A stretch of 64,000 nucleotides of DNA from Tubulanus polymorphus (Eukaryota > Nemertea > Palaeonemertea > Tubulaniformes > Tubulanidae). The translations under genes and the position numbers were made by a program. The stretch spans positions 9,031,001-9,095,000 of the forward strand of contig NC_134028.1 in assembly GCF_964204645.1 (NCBI RefSeq), written 5' to 3'. Shown here piece by piece: positions 43,064 to 59,636 of the stretch (positions are counted from its first letter, which is position 1; every line of letters starts with the position of its first letter). The notes below the pieces were generated by a model, which was not told the DNA's origin, did not search any database, and was given only the letters and a program-made list of their open reading frames with translations.

Positions 43064-46000
43064 ATGTCTGGATCGTGTAAAATGTCGTCGATCGCTAAAG
43101 CTTGCGTGGATCTCACCAATGGAATTCGCGGATTACGAATCGGTTATAAATCTCTGTCTCAGGACGGCGCACAAAAAGGCTCGGAAACAACCTCGGCTAA
43201 ATGTAGCAGCAGCAGCAAACCAGGCTATAACAAAACCAAACCGAACGCCAAGATAAACGACTGGTATCTGAAGAAATTACCATACGTCAAAGATATCTGG
43301 AACGATGACCAGTTTCTCTCCAAATTCATGTATTATTTTTCGCCGCAAGAGCGCGGGCTTTTGGCGCAAGTTTGCTGTAAATGGAGGGATACGATTTATC
43401 AGATACAATATTGGGTTGGAGTTACTCCTGTGATTAAATGCCGAGACTGGAGTAAAGATGAACCGGGGCGATTAAAATTCTACCAAAGTTTACAGATGCG
43501 CGGGTTCGATTCGGTGTGTTTATTCGGTGCCACGGATGTTGACGTCAACGAATTCATAACTAATTTTCCGCCATCGCGCAAACACATTCGCTCGGCCAGC
43601 CTACGGTGTTCAAACATCACTGATTACGGGTTGGAGACGTTACTGGAGAAAATGATCTGTATTTATCGACTGGAATTATCGGGATGTAACGAAATCACCG
43701 AAGCTGGACTGTGGTCATGTCTGAACTCGAAAGTAATTTCGTTGAGTATAAGCGACTGTATTAACGTAGCAGACGACAGCGTTGGTGCGATATCGCAGCT
43801 TCTGCCGTCGTTGTACGAACTGAATCTACAAGCGTACCATGTCACCGACTCTGCGCTGGCTTTCTTCAGCTCAAAACAGAGTTACACTCTGTGCGTTCTG
43901 CGGTTACAGTCGTGCTGGGAGATCACTAATCACGGTATCGTTAATATCGTTCATTCCCTGCCCAATCTGACCGTGCTCAGTTTGGCCGGGTGCAGTAAAA
44001 TAACCGACGACGGTGTCGAGCTGATCGCTGAAAACCTAAGAAAACTGAAAAGTCTCGATTTGTCCTGGTGTCCTCGAATAACCGACAGGGCCCTTGAATA
44101 TATCGCTTGTGATTTGGGGCAACTCGAAGAACTAACGCTGGACAGGTACGTAGCCTATATATGTAAGCTTAGTAGGTTTCGCTGTAGTTTTTGTTTTCAA
44201 TCATTTGAATCGAATACCAGGGGTGGATACAGGGGTCGCACCTGCGGCACGTGCGACCCCTTGAATTTGTCAAGTGCCCTTTTCAAAAAGATTCTCATAA
44301 AAATACCGTCCGGCCCGCTACAGCGCCCGCAAAATCCGGCGTCCGGGCCTAGGAAATGAATTAGAATTCGAATTATTGTCGGAAAGGGCACGTTATATTG
44401 CAAAAAGGGCACATTTTACTGAATCAATTACCAAAAAATGGCACATATTATTGAATCAATTGCCAAAAGGCACGTTATATTGCCAAAAAGGGCATGTTTT
44501 ATTGTCAAAAAGGGCACATTTTATTGCGAAAAATGGCACGTTATATTGCCAAAAATTCAGAAAAGGGCTCCAAAAATAGTTTGAAAAATCCTGTTCAGGG
44601 CGGAATTAATCTCCAAAATGAGGGCGCATTCAATCATATTACTGAAGTGCTCTGACAGGGCACGACACAATGACTATCAGCAAGCTCAAATTGCCAAAAA
44701 AATCCTAAAGGCACATTGTATTGCCAAAAGGGCACGTTCATAAAAAATTCAGAAAAGGGCTAAAAGAATAGTTAGCTCAAAAATATCACTCAATAACTTT
44801 TATATCACATTCTAAAAGGGGCACGTTCAAATTGCAATAAATACTAAAAGTGGTATGTTATTGCCTAAAATTCAGACAATGGTATTTTTGCCATTTTGAT
44901 GCCTCAGATGCTCTGATAGCTGGGCTTCAAATTTTAAACTGATTCTAAACCCCTTGGTGGCTTCGTACCTTCGGTGCTCGCCTCGTCGTGGTAATACAAA
45001 TCCGGACAGGTGCCCTCTTGAATGAGTGCTACCCATTGAATTCGGGCCTAGATCTGCCCCTGAATACCGTACATGGAAAAACAGTTATATACGTATTAAG
45101 TAATTTAATGAGAACTCTGCAGTCGACTGTGGCAATCAGGGATTCCGCTAGTGGCAAGCAGGGATCCGCCAGGTGGCAAGCGTGAAAATTCGGACAACGA
45201 TGCCTGATTTTATCCCAAATTCCAACACGTAAAATCAGTCCATAATAATATTTATTTCGCCATGTACATCAGTATAAATGATATATAGATTATAAACAAT
45301 TTACATATATACGAGGCTGGATGCTTGGAAAGCCAATGGAGGCGCAGGCTGTGTCCCGTAGGGATCCAAGCACCCAGAAATTCAATCTCAGTGAAAATCT
45401 ATGAATCTATTAAAAATGTCGCTTTAAATTACTCGCCCAAAGATCACTCCCAGTTTATCCAATATTTCTTATTCCTGATCGAATTGTCCTATTGTTGCGC
45501 TTACCTTGGTTTCTCAAAATTTTGCTATCTAGTACATATTTCTAAACGTTTCTAATTGTCAGATCATTTTCCAGTTTCGTTCGAATTCATATTCATATCA
45601 CATGTTCGATAATTGTTTTCTTTTTTTCATTTTGAAAATTAACATAAATCTCCATTCTCTTATCAATTTCTGCATTTTCATACCAAGTTCTCTATTTCTC
45701 TAATTGCGAGTTAATTTTGCTACGTATGTGTAGTAAATTTCTCCATTCCTTTACGGTTTCTCCATTCATTCATGAATCCCTGTTTCTCAATTTCTTTAAC
45801 AATTAGAGGTGTACGCCTTGCCAATATGGAGGTGTATGTTTTGCCAATATGGTATTATTCAAGTAAATGCAAAATAGCGTTACTAGAATACTGCCGTTAC
45901 GACTATACGTACCTTGTAAATTTCACCATTATTGTCAAATCAATTCCTCCATTGTCTAAATCAGTTTGCCCATCTTGTATACAATATTATATATACTTGA

Positions 46001-47404
46001 ATTTCCATTTTCTGATTATTTTCCATTCTCTCTAGTTTCCATTCCCTAACTTCTCAATTTTCTTATTGGTGCTTTTTAATTGACCTTCAACTTGTTAATT
46101 GACCTTCACATTCCCGTTCGCTAGGTGTAACCACATAACAGACATGGGGGTCGGTTATTTGTCAACAATGACGTCACTGGTGAAATTGTTTCTACGATGG
46201 TGTACGCTGATACGAGATTTTGGTTTGCAGCACCTCTACACCATGAAAAATCTTAAAGTACTCTCATTAGCCGGTAAGCATCGGGAATGCATGTTTTTTA
46301 ATCAATATACCATGCAATAGCGCATCGACATCTCCTACCTGAATTATATTCAGCGACTGCTGTAGATCATAACAACCACCTGTCCCCACGGAGCACCGCG
46401 GACATTTCCGCGGACAGAAAGGGTTGGTCGAAGCTTGCGGTCGACCAGTAGTAGTATATTTATAATTATACCGATGGTAGCAACATCTCGAGCAACTATT
46501 CCATGTCTTTGAACACTAAGGCCGGTCCTCGATATTTTCTGACAGCCAGCATTTTCTTGGTCTTACCTTTTTCTTACTGTTGGTACATGTACAATCAACG
46601 ATGTTGCCAAAAATGAACCCCACCAGTCGCTTGCCCGTTCTGGCTGGATGGATGGTTGTTAGCCGAAATCTCCAACTGTGCGTACTTGATTCTCCAATAT
46701 CAGATGCCCTCAACAATAGATTGGTGGATTAAGTGGAGAGTCATAATGGGGCTGTTGGCCCTTGCCCCAACTCTTAATCCTGAGATCTGTTGCCAGGGGA
46801 CATGAATAATGGGAGGCATTTCATTCTATGACACAGTCCACAACTTGTTCTCCGACAGCCAGCATTTGTTGGTCATGGTCTCGCACTTAACCTTGGTAGT
46901 TGGTACCACATAAACGATGCCTGCGTGGAAAAGTGACACATTTTCCAAAATGAATTCGGCTGCGATTGAGTGTGCCGAGTTATTCGACCAGTGTGCTGAG
47001 GCTATGGGCATTGAATTTTGGCAAATCTGTCCCCATTTTCTAATGCCTGATTTGCGTTGAAAAAGTGTCTAAAGTTCATCGATACCGGTCTGAGACGTAA
47101 ACTGCGTCTCAGCATTTCGGTCCTAAATTGAATTTAGTAGGGTTTGAAACCACTGATGACAAAATTCGTCACGTTTACTTCATTACTTTTTTAAAGATGT
47201 GTTGTCGGAATTTTGAGTTCGTATCCGATCAATTTGTGTATTCATTTCGTTTTAGGCTGTAGTCAGTTATCGTCTGGAGGGCTGTCAGGGTTGTCGCAGT
47301 TACGCAATCTACAGGAGATTGAATTGACTAACTGCCCCGGTGCCACGACCGAACTTATAGCATACCTCAGAGAAAACATGAACAAAAGTCTAATCATTGA
47401 CTGA
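43064..47404 (+). CDS. FBXL16: FBXL16, F-box and leucine-rich-repeat protein 16
   Basis: Coding exons 43064-44145, 46125-46273 and 47256-47404, GT-AG and in phase, 459 residues (human 479). After a low-complexity N-terminus comes the F-box-like segment (about 78-110; [20 protein letters not shown]), then a run of cysteine-containing leucine-rich repeats to the end. Hallmarks shared with vertebrate FBXL16: [86 protein letters not shown] and the C-terminal [10 protein letters not shown]-box proteins present substrates to SCF ubiquitin ligases; vertebrate FBXL16 is an atypical member that affects the stability of other proteins (family knowledge). A stop codon lies directly upstream in frame, which supports the start; a second Met is seven codons in. 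Confidence 0.95.
44218..45062. mobile_element. 845-bp non-autonomous element with GGGCAC tandem repeats
   Basis: Ends CAGGGGTGGATACAGGGG and CAGGGGCAGATCTAGGCCC (read inward); AATAC on both sides (44213-44217 and 45063-45067). The interior is largely a degenerate tandem array of about 24 bp, AAAGGGCACGTTATATTGCC and variants, from 44386 to about 44890. The termini look hAT-like, though the duplication is five bases, not eight. In FBXL16 intron 1. Confidence 0.6.
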
Positions 47405-49315
47405 AAAAAACCAAACCGAATCCATAGAACGGGTATGACTATTTGACATGTATCCTGAAAAACCGATTTATCAATGGCATTTCTGCGAACGAGTCTATTT
47501 ATGAGGGAATTTGGAAAAGAAGAAAGAAATGCAGAACAGATTTGCTGCTTATTGAAATGATTTGTTATTTTGAAACTTGCGTATATAGTCGTGTAGGTCT
47601 TCACGTTTTCACGAGCGGTTTAATGTAGATAAATACGCTGTCTCGGCCGAGCATGCGAAATGCAGCGGCCCGTAGAAGCTATTGTTGAGCTGCTCAGACC
47701 TTTTTTTATTATTTGGAGTACGGATTTTTTTCAAGAAAAAAGTGGAAGGGGAAGATAAAGAATGAGAATCAAACAAAATTTATGGTAGGCGTTTTAAAAC
47801 GGAAGGGAACAGTAAGAATAAAAAAGTAGTGAAAATTGTGATGAGAATTCGATTCGAATGACGGTAGAAATGAAAAAAAAACTGACTTCTTTAGAAATTG
47901 CGATGGAAACACGTAGGAAAAATTTTCTTTAATTAATTTTCATTTTTACGGAATTCCGGGAGGCGGATCCGTATTACCAAGTGATGAATAGAAGGCCACA
48001 GTAAGAAACGGTACATTTTCGTGAAAACTGACGAATTCGGTTTGACGAGGTGAATAAACAGTTCTTCTTATTATTCGTCTGCTCGTGGAGTCGTCCTGAC
48101 ATCAGAGGATACTTCACGAGCAGGCAGAAATCGCTGCTGCCCGATAAACCGCTCGTGAAATCCGGTATATATTTCTATAGGTTTGGTTGTTGTGTGCAAC
48201 GAACGTGTAAAAAGTGATATAGAATATTATTTTGTTATCATTCCATTTTTGAACTAAATGTGATTTTTGCAATACGCAGTATCCGAGGTGTATCATCGAG
48301 TTTAGCGAAGTGTGTACAGGTACGTACGCGTATTATCGCCATTAGGTATCAATTCGATACAGTCGTAAGCGACACGATATAACCACCACGACTAGTCAAA
48401 CAAAAGCAATGTTTATTCGTAATGGAGCATTACTCTCTAGATACCATGACTTTTTCGATATCGATTATCAGCTAGATCGGTTAGCGAGTCCGAAGCCTAG
48501 ACCATAATGTATACGTGTACATGGCCGCATGTAATTAGTACACCTGTATATATCATCAATTTTATGCACGGGCGTCACCACATTCAAGTTCGAGCTCTAG
48601 TTTATTTCACGGAAAGCAAAATATACAGATATTGAAGAATAAATGGCAGTCAGTTTTAACTTTTATACATAGCCGCGCGTGGTTAACGACCAATACGACG
48701 CTGACGTCACGCACACAACTTCACAGCCTCCATATTTTAATTTCTCGGATCTCATTTCGACTTTGGTCACCAAAAATGTATGTAGATCACTCCTGATTAA
48801 TCATTAAGATTCATGTAGTATTACATAGGTCAGAATGCAGTTCCTTCGTTAAATTGTACAAAGCGGTTTTTTAAATGTCAGAATTTCATATGTAAAACCA
48901 GGGTTAACTAAATCCAGGTGATAACTATCATTTTCAAATGAAATAAAACATTATACTTATGAAGTAAGCCTAGTTTAAACAGGCTTTTGAAATTGCTATA
49001 TATATTACCTACGTGGTTCTATAAAATTTAGCAAGACGATTCTACCTACCAAGGTGAGATAGTATGCCATATTATTGAGTTACCAATTCAACGGTAGCCT
49101 ACGTGATTACATCAATGTTTCGGTAACGAAAACCTCTTATTCATTGTTTTCTAGCTCATTTGAAATATGTATTATCATTAGGATAAACTAATGCTGCCTT
49201 GAAATCTATGGGCCCTATTTGTAAATAATGCGGAAAATGATATTATTGATAATTGTCTTAGTTGTTTATGCGTTGCTAATTGATATTAAACATAGTATAA
49301 TGTATAACGATGATT

Positions 49316-49316
49316 G

Positions 49317-49400
<84 letters not shown>
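49316..49400. repeat. (TA)n microsatellite
   Basis: About 85 bp of uninterrupted TA dinucleotides. Length may be unreliable in an assembly. Confidence 0.95.
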
Positions 49401-49404
<4 letters not shown>

Positions 49405-49629
49405 GATGTATCTTTGAATTAATATGAAATTATTTATCTTAAGTACATATAGGAACCACAAATTGATTAAAATAAATGAAGTCAATTTTCGTGAAGAGTT
49501 GAAGTCGATTTTATAGGCACAAGGCGTTAACTGTCTTTTTTCATTAATTATAACTTATACCCATCCTATCTCGGCAGGGATTCGAACCTGATGGCATCGC
49601 GATACTGCCAGCTCGCTGTGGTTACCATC

Positions 49630-49960
49630 CTCGCTTGCCAGGGGTCCGGTATCACTCCCGAACTCGCTTCCAACAGCCCCCTGGCCTCACGAAGCGTGAT
49701 TTCATTACTGGCGCTGTTGCGCATGACGGTCATATATCGATTTGCGAAATACTTCCTTGTTCGGTAAAACGTTCGCTGATTGGTCCATTTAACGGGAAAA
49801 CCAACATAAGTCTACTGACGGTTTGTTACAAGCGCTGTGATTGGTACGACCGGATTCTGGTCGGCTAGTAACGACTCCAACGACTCGTGAGGTCAAGGGG
49901 TTCGGGGAACAGCTTTAGCGTAGTGGGTTCGAATCCCTTGACGGGTGAAGATGTGTGGTT
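49630..49960 (+). repeat. SINE-like element, copy A
   Basis: Homologous over about 325 bp to 63641-63967. Begins TACCATCCTCGCTTGCCAGG and ends with a tRNA-like B box, GTGGGTTCGAATCCC, then TTGACGGGTGAAGATG. The B-box end is the best conserved part. Confidence 0.65.
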
Positions 49961-50377
49961 ACCTACCGAGAATGGGGTACCGGCACCGCTACTGTGGCAA
50001 TCGAGGATTCCACGTATGGCAGGCGAGGATCCGCCTGGAGCTTAAAAGCCCAGTTCAAAGTTCATTGAAAATGAACTAATTTTCACTACGTATAACCTAT
50101 TATTTTGTTGAAGAAATAAACGGTACTTCAAAAATTGACACTTTTTTCGACCGCACGCTAGTTGACAGGTTGACAGGTAGACTGGTATATTCTCATTTTT
50201 AAAAGTTGGTAAGCAAAACCCATTATAGTTGGTGTTTTAATGAAACCGCATCTTCAGAGTAACGAAAATAATAAGATAATAATAATAATTTTACTTCGTA
50301 GATTTTACAAAATTTCATATTTCATTCATTTTCGGAAATGAAATATTAATGATTATTATTAGCTGATACATTTTCGT

Positions 50378-50430
50378 TTTCTCTGATGATGAGGTTTTAA
50401 AACCTCACGAAACTTTTAGAATAAACTTTT
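50378..50430 (+). repeat. Hammerhead-like hairpin motif, copy 2
   Basis: CTGATGATGAGGTTTTAAAA then CCTCACGAAAC and AATAAACTTTTAT. It parallels the motif at 22346 in order and spacing of all conserved boxes. Confidence 0.4.
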
Positions 50431-51602
50431 ATATCATCAACATATCTCAAATATCCGACTATGGTTTCCGTCCTGTGGATAATTGAAACCACGTAATGAA
50501 GGTAGGACACATATCAGTTTCGGTCGACTCATTGATGTAACAACAAAAGTCCATACCTGGCAAAAATCTTCAACATGGTGAAGTTGGCCAGTAATAGGTA
50601 GATTACTGTCTACGTAAATCTGTAGTGAAATGGACAGTAACAACTGTAGGACAAGCCCATAGTTCACAGCGATCATGGACGACCTTGGTGGCAGACATCA
50701 ATCGTACATGCGCCAAACTACAGTCGTCAATCGTAACGTTTTATTTCGGATAGCCGCTTGACGATTCGATGCCAATGAAAGCTTATGCGCTGATATAAAT
50801 GATCAGGATCGAATATTGGAAATAAATTGACACAGTCGTTTCGAAGATTCCTGTTGGATGAAATAGATAACAGGAACGGGGTGTTTGGTTTCGTTGATGA
50901 TTAAGTTCAGTTGAAACTTCGGAACTGCCAACAAATTATCAACAGTGGGTTTTGTTCATCGACTCTGAAAAACTAAGATCAATACCAGTCTATCAGTTAT
51001 GGTAATTGCACGTCCCATATCAGCATCAGGGCGCTTACTTGTGCCCCTTTTACCCAATCAATGATGCATTTATCGATAGATTTGTGTTACGCCGAGAGGT
51101 ATCTATAGGCTTGACAGTCTTGTTTACTTTCTGGTACGCTCAGCTCCGGTAAGTCGGGTTTGCTTGAATACCGTTGTAAGTAAGTGTCGCCATAGTATAG
51201 CGTGGTAGCACCCGTAATTCTCACGGGTTCTAAAAAGGGTACCAGTGACACAGGGACCAGATGGTTTTATCATGTTCTTAAAACAACTATTATCATATCT
51301 AATTCTAATATCATATATTCACGTGAATTTACAAAGTGCCTATCTATACGTATATAGGGAAGACTGTCAAGCATCCCATCAAAATCTAGGAGCGGGTATA
51401 TCCTGACCTTGGAATCGTCATTAACTCAGCCTTGCATTTTCTCCTTGAATCAAATGAAGACATGATTTTCAAACCCATCGCAGATCGAAGATGGGTATTA
51501 TCAAGCAAGACACAGCTGTGCGGGCGTATTTCTTTGTGCCTTAAAAGTAGGAACGACATATGTTGCATATAACTGCAGTTGACATCAAACCAGGAATCGA
51601 AC

Positions 51603-52703
51603 ATGAAGCTACGTTATGTTATTTCTAACCGATGTTCGCAAATATTCGCCGTTTTGTTTTTTGTTCTACTTTGCGAATACGCGTTCGTCATATATAGCCA
51701 GTATAATGTAATATCGTCTAAAAGAACCAGACGATATTTCACGAGCGAGCGATCGCCGGAAGCACCGGCACCGTCGGATATTAAACCAATGGAACAAGAT
51801 GTTCATCGAATCGGCACCAACATGAAAGCGTACAAAGATAAACTACCCTTTAGAATCGACAACTTGCTCGATGCGGCGAAATATTTCGGTTATGGATTGA
51901 GGCGTTCGGAAATGAAAGACTTTCGAGAATTATTTTCTCTTTTCAAAAAATTGATGGACAGGCACGGCATCGAATTCATGCTAGTCGGAGGTTCACTCCT
52001 CGGCGCCGTTCGACATCACGGATTCGTCCCGTGGGATGATGACTTCGACGTGGCCGTGCCTCGCGAAAAATTCTCTCTCATTAAAAAATTATTCGATCAA
52101 AGAATTGCGTCGGCTAAGATCAAACTTGTGTCCTGGCCGTTGCGGAATATGCATTGGAAAGTTCACCTCGCAAAGAATCTTCTAATTCCAATACGAAATA
52201 AACCGGGCAAGCGATTCAGGCATTCGTGGCCGTATATCGACATATTTCCGTACGATACGCCTAACGACGTCAACATTACCTTACTATGCCTCAGAAAGTA
52301 CAAGAATATTTCACAGGCATTGATTTACCCGAAAGTTCGTGTACCGTTCGAAGGTTTCTGGATACCGGCTCCGAAGAGATGGACGTCATTTGCTGGAATA
52401 ATGTACAGGAATATTGGTCCAGACGGAAGATGCGCGGGAGGCCTTTACGACCACCGGCACGAAACCGGAAAAATGTTCATGAAAACCGTGAAATGTAAGG
52501 TTTTGAAACCGTTTTTTCCGTTCGTCGAGCGAACCTGTTTGGACGGCAAAATCGTAGAAACATTGAAAGTAGGGGAAACTGTGATACACGTGTGGTCTTA
52601 CGGTCGTTTAGATAAAACGGCGCCGGTTACTGAGATACCGTGGATACCACATTCCTGCAGCCAAAACTTCACAAACTTAACGATGCAACGTTCACCTAAC
52701 TAA
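51603..52703 (+). CDS. LicD-family type II membrane protein
   Basis: 366 residues in one exon from ATG 51603; the frame is open for eight codons upstream without another ATG. Residues about 12-33 form a signal-anchor (FAVLFFVLLCEYAFVIYS) after a short basic N-terminus, so the protein is probably Golgi-resident with a lumenal domain. The LicD/fukutin-family core is clear: VGGSLLGAVRHHGFVPWDDD at 128-147, with the acidic triad-like DDD at 145-147 and Asp149. Bacterial LicD adds phosphocholine to cell-surface glycans and animal relatives (FKTN/FKRP) transfer ribitol phosphate to dystroglycan; the substrate here is unknown. Animals such as molluscs often have many intronless-looking LicD paralogs. 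A poly(A) signal follows at 53078. Confidence 0.82.
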   Translation: MKLRYVISNRCSQIFAVLFFVLLCEYAFVIYSQYNVISSKRTRRYFTSERSPEAPAPSDIKPMEQDVHRIGTNMKAYKDKLPFRIDNLLDAAKYFGYGLRRSEMKDFRELFSLFKKLMDRHGIEFMLVGGSLLGAVRHHGFVPWDDDFDVAVPREKFSLIKKLFDQRIASAKIKLVSWPLRNMHWKVHLAKNLLIPIRNKPGKRFRHSWPYIDIFPYDTPNDVNITLLCLRKYKNISQALIYPKVRVPFEGFWIPAPKRWTSFAGIMYRNIGPDGRCAGGLYDHRHETGKMFMKTVKCKVLKPFFPFVERTCLDGKIVETLKVGETVIHVWSYGRLDKTAPVTEIPWIPHSCSQNFTNLTMQRSPN

Positions 52704-55700
52704 GGGCCATGGATTAATCGTATGAACAAGTAGATACGTATCGCGATGATCCTCGTATATAGTTTGATCTAGGAGTATTTATCTGGACAAGGTTACGACA
52801 AGGCAATTACTCCAAAGTTTGCTGTACTTGTTTTTAGGCGTTCAGACGTACGTAGTTTTTTGACGCCTTATAAAACGTTACCATTATGAAAACTAAACAA
52901 CGTTAACCATTCAGCGTCATTTTACAAACGACAACCGTAAATCGATGTGCAAAACGTCACAGGTCTATGTGTACACTTACAAGCTATTTGGCAAAATGTT
53001 ATTGACAAAGATGTAGAATGGCTTCCTGTGATTATATAATGACCTCTATTTGAACGTCGAAATGTTATATTGCATTGAATAAAATGAGAGGACGTATTGT
53101 AATAGAAATGGATGTATGATTATATCAGAAGCGGCAGGCATATATAGAAATGATAAGTAAATCGGATTATTCGGTTAATTGGCGGATGTATACACGATTT
53201 GGAAGTCTGATATAAAAGTCAGACCCTGACATGGGGATGCTGGTGGAATGACGAAGCTATCTACGATCTGTGTAGGGCCGGTGTGAATTTCATCGGCGGC
53301 TACAAGCGGTCAATATGAAAACGTGAAAACATGTAATTTCAATATTCAAATATTTTAGAAAATATGTTCGATATTAGGGGTATGCAGGTTTCAAGGGATT
53401 AGCAATTTGTAAAAGCATAGCTGTCATATACGGCTCTGCATCCACTGATGGCATGTGTATTAGGTAACAATTCAATTCAATTCTTTATTGATCCTTATTA
53501 GATTGAAATTCAGGGATAAATTTCCCAAATTAAATAAATTTACAAATTCTAAAATAAGAAAATACAAAATACAAGACACATGGGTAATTCATTTAGAATA
53601 ACATGAATAAGTTATTTAAATGACAATGTCTACTTCAACCCAGACTCAAGACTAGGATATCGAGTGACAGCCAAACCGGGCCCGGGGACCGGGCCGGCTG
53701 GCTACACGATCATGCTCAAACTCATGATGAAGCAGACATCAGAAGAGCTCTTTCTTCAACCATGGAGGCAATGAAGTTGCAGACCAGCTTAGAGGCAAAA
53801 ATGAATCGAAGTCGGTCGCAAGTTGACAATTTTTTTTATTTAGACCAGTCGAAGACCTGTATCATCTACCCAATCGTCAAATCCCATAATTCCTCAAATT
53901 TCTTAAAACTTCGATTGCAAATTTGCAATTCCACACTAGCTTATCCCAGAAATTCTAAATTTTTTTCGCAGGCGTCAAATAATCTATTAAAATTAATTTT
54001 CTTGTTTTATCTGTCTTGAAGTATATAGATGTATAGTGACTTGAAGGTGCGTTTATGACCGAAAGATAATGGAGAATGCTTTAGCGGAGCTTGTGTGTGG
54101 CAACAGATTGAGCAAAACGATGGCCAGAGAAATCCGCCGAAGTTTCAAAGGGTAGTTCTAAAAAAATGATAGAGACTAGTGTGAAAACTATCATCACTGC
54201 AAGGTCCATGGACCTAGTAAGCGTCGGAAAAGAAATCTTTCATTCAATTACAGGAATATACCATTTCCCAGATCGCCGGATAGATTTTGCACCAAGCATC
54301 GCGTGGGTTCCTTGCATAAAACCAGCGTGTTATAGACATCAAGTGTGAAAATTTCGCGATGTGGTCAGGGCCATCCTCCCTCGGCAGAGATACGAATTAT
54401 ATGCTGTATATCGCTGTGAATTGTAAATCTTCCACGTTGGCCTCAATAAAAAAGAGAATAACGGGAAAAGTTCTTGACTTAGTTCCAATTATCAAATTCA
54501 CAAAAATCATGGATAAAAAATATAACTTTATTCATATAGATTGCTAATTATCACAGTCAGAATATTACAATGTACATATAGATAGAAAAGTCTAATTTGG
54601 TTGGCCTACGAAACTGTACATTGTGTGCAGAGAGTGTATTCGTGTTTCTCTGGGTAACCATATCATTAAATGGTCGTTACTGTGGGTGTCTAAAGCCTGA
54701 AGCCAAGCTCAGGTCAACTAAGATCCGACCAGATCATCAAGACCAATCGTAAGCCGAATCGCATGGATAGACCAGATCGCCGTAGCCAATCAGCAACGAG
54801 TTTTGCATCACATGACTTCGAGACTCGACGATGATCGAGTTCAGGTGGTCACGTGTGTAGTATCGCTGTTCTAACGTCGATCTAGTCGGGTCGTAAGTCG
54901 ACCTGATCTAGGCATAGAAGCTAAGTCTTGTTGCCAAACTGCACATGGGCTGTTGCCAACAATCCCATGATTAAGCTCCTGCCGACGCAGACACTCATGA
55001 ATTAATGTGTGGTGCAATATAGCTCGGTTGAGTCGAATTTCTTCATATGTCATATTGAATATTTTGGACCCATTTTCTGTACATACTAATGTTTATCACA
55101 TTCGATCTCGACGTCGGACTTTGCAAGTCGCACACACACATAAATCTCTGTCCGAAAACGATTCGACTTCGTACCACAATTTACCGTGTAAAAAAACCTT
55201 GTCTCAATTTGAGAGCAACTTTGAATTGTGTACCGGCTTTAAACAAGAAATAGTAAACGGGTGGATGACGTAAGTTCTAGTAGTATTAAATGTAGGCCTA
55301 CTATGGTTAATTATGATATATAGATTATACGTCGATTAGGTTAATTAAGCTTATCACAATATACACTATTTTTCCATGACCAAAATATTTTGTCCAACAA
55401 TGCCATCCTTATTACCAGATTTTTTTCAAATCAAACTTTTACATTATTCCAGATTCATTTGACTCCCGGTTCTACGTTTAAAAACTAAATACATTTGTAT
55501 GTACAAAACTAAGTACAGTAGGGAATTACATTTAGATGGATACCAATAATAAGCTGAGCTGAGTCTTCTGTGATCGTACTTAGTAGTTACAGGTTTTACT
55601 TTTCCTTTAAAAAAACTATTTACAGAATGGAATAATCGTTTCAGCAAGCGAGCGACAGCAGCGAATTCTGATGGAATACAATGAAATTTTGTAACAAACA

Positions 55701-56168
55701 CCAATGTATAAAACTACGTTGCTCTTACTAAAACACAAATGATGGTTATATTCGAGTCTTCACGCAAGAGAGCGAGATATTAATGATATGATATTCGTGC
55801 ATTAAATGTAACAAGTTTTAGTCGCCAAACACATTTTTTCTAAGTTACTACGATAGCAGGTTGATGAAATCCTATTATCGGCACTCTGAAGCTGGAAATA
55901 TATTGGCATTAACACACTTCTTTACAAGCGTTAAAATTCTTGGGATCAAGTTCTACAGTTTGAACACTGTTTGACAGTTGTACGTACCAGCTTCACAAAA
56001 TTAAGAAATATATCGTCAAAATAAGTAATTTTTGTATTATCTTGATGCAAATGTAATCTAGAAGGAACTGGGGCCATATACAGTCGTTTTTGGAAACTGA
56101 ACAAATTATGGAGAGTTCAGATCAGATGTAGACACTTCAGCATCAATCATTCAAAAATCACAATTGTT
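52704..56168. other. Spacer between the LicD-family gene and the claudin-like gene
   Basis: AATAAA at 53078-53083 fits the LicD-family transcript. At 53478 the sequence ATTCAATTCTTTATTGATCC resembles the end of an old retroposon. At about 53675-53702 is a GC-rich hairpin (CCGGGCCCGG facing CCGGGCC). The rest, including several short open frames, shows no protein-like composition. Confidence 0.45.

Positions 56169-59636
<3,468 letters not shown>

Larger units (their letters stand above)
47405..51602. other. Spacer between FBXL16 and the LicD-family gene
   Basis: Holds the 3' UTR of FBXL16, a (TA)n tract (49316-49400), a tRNA-like B box on the minus strand near 49578 (GGTTCGAATCC), the SINE-like copy at 49630-49960, and a hammerhead-like hairpin at 50378. 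A fragment with ACTGTGGCAATCGAGGATTC at 49992 also occurs at 58030 and, changed, at 45127. No exon seen. Confidence 0.5.
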
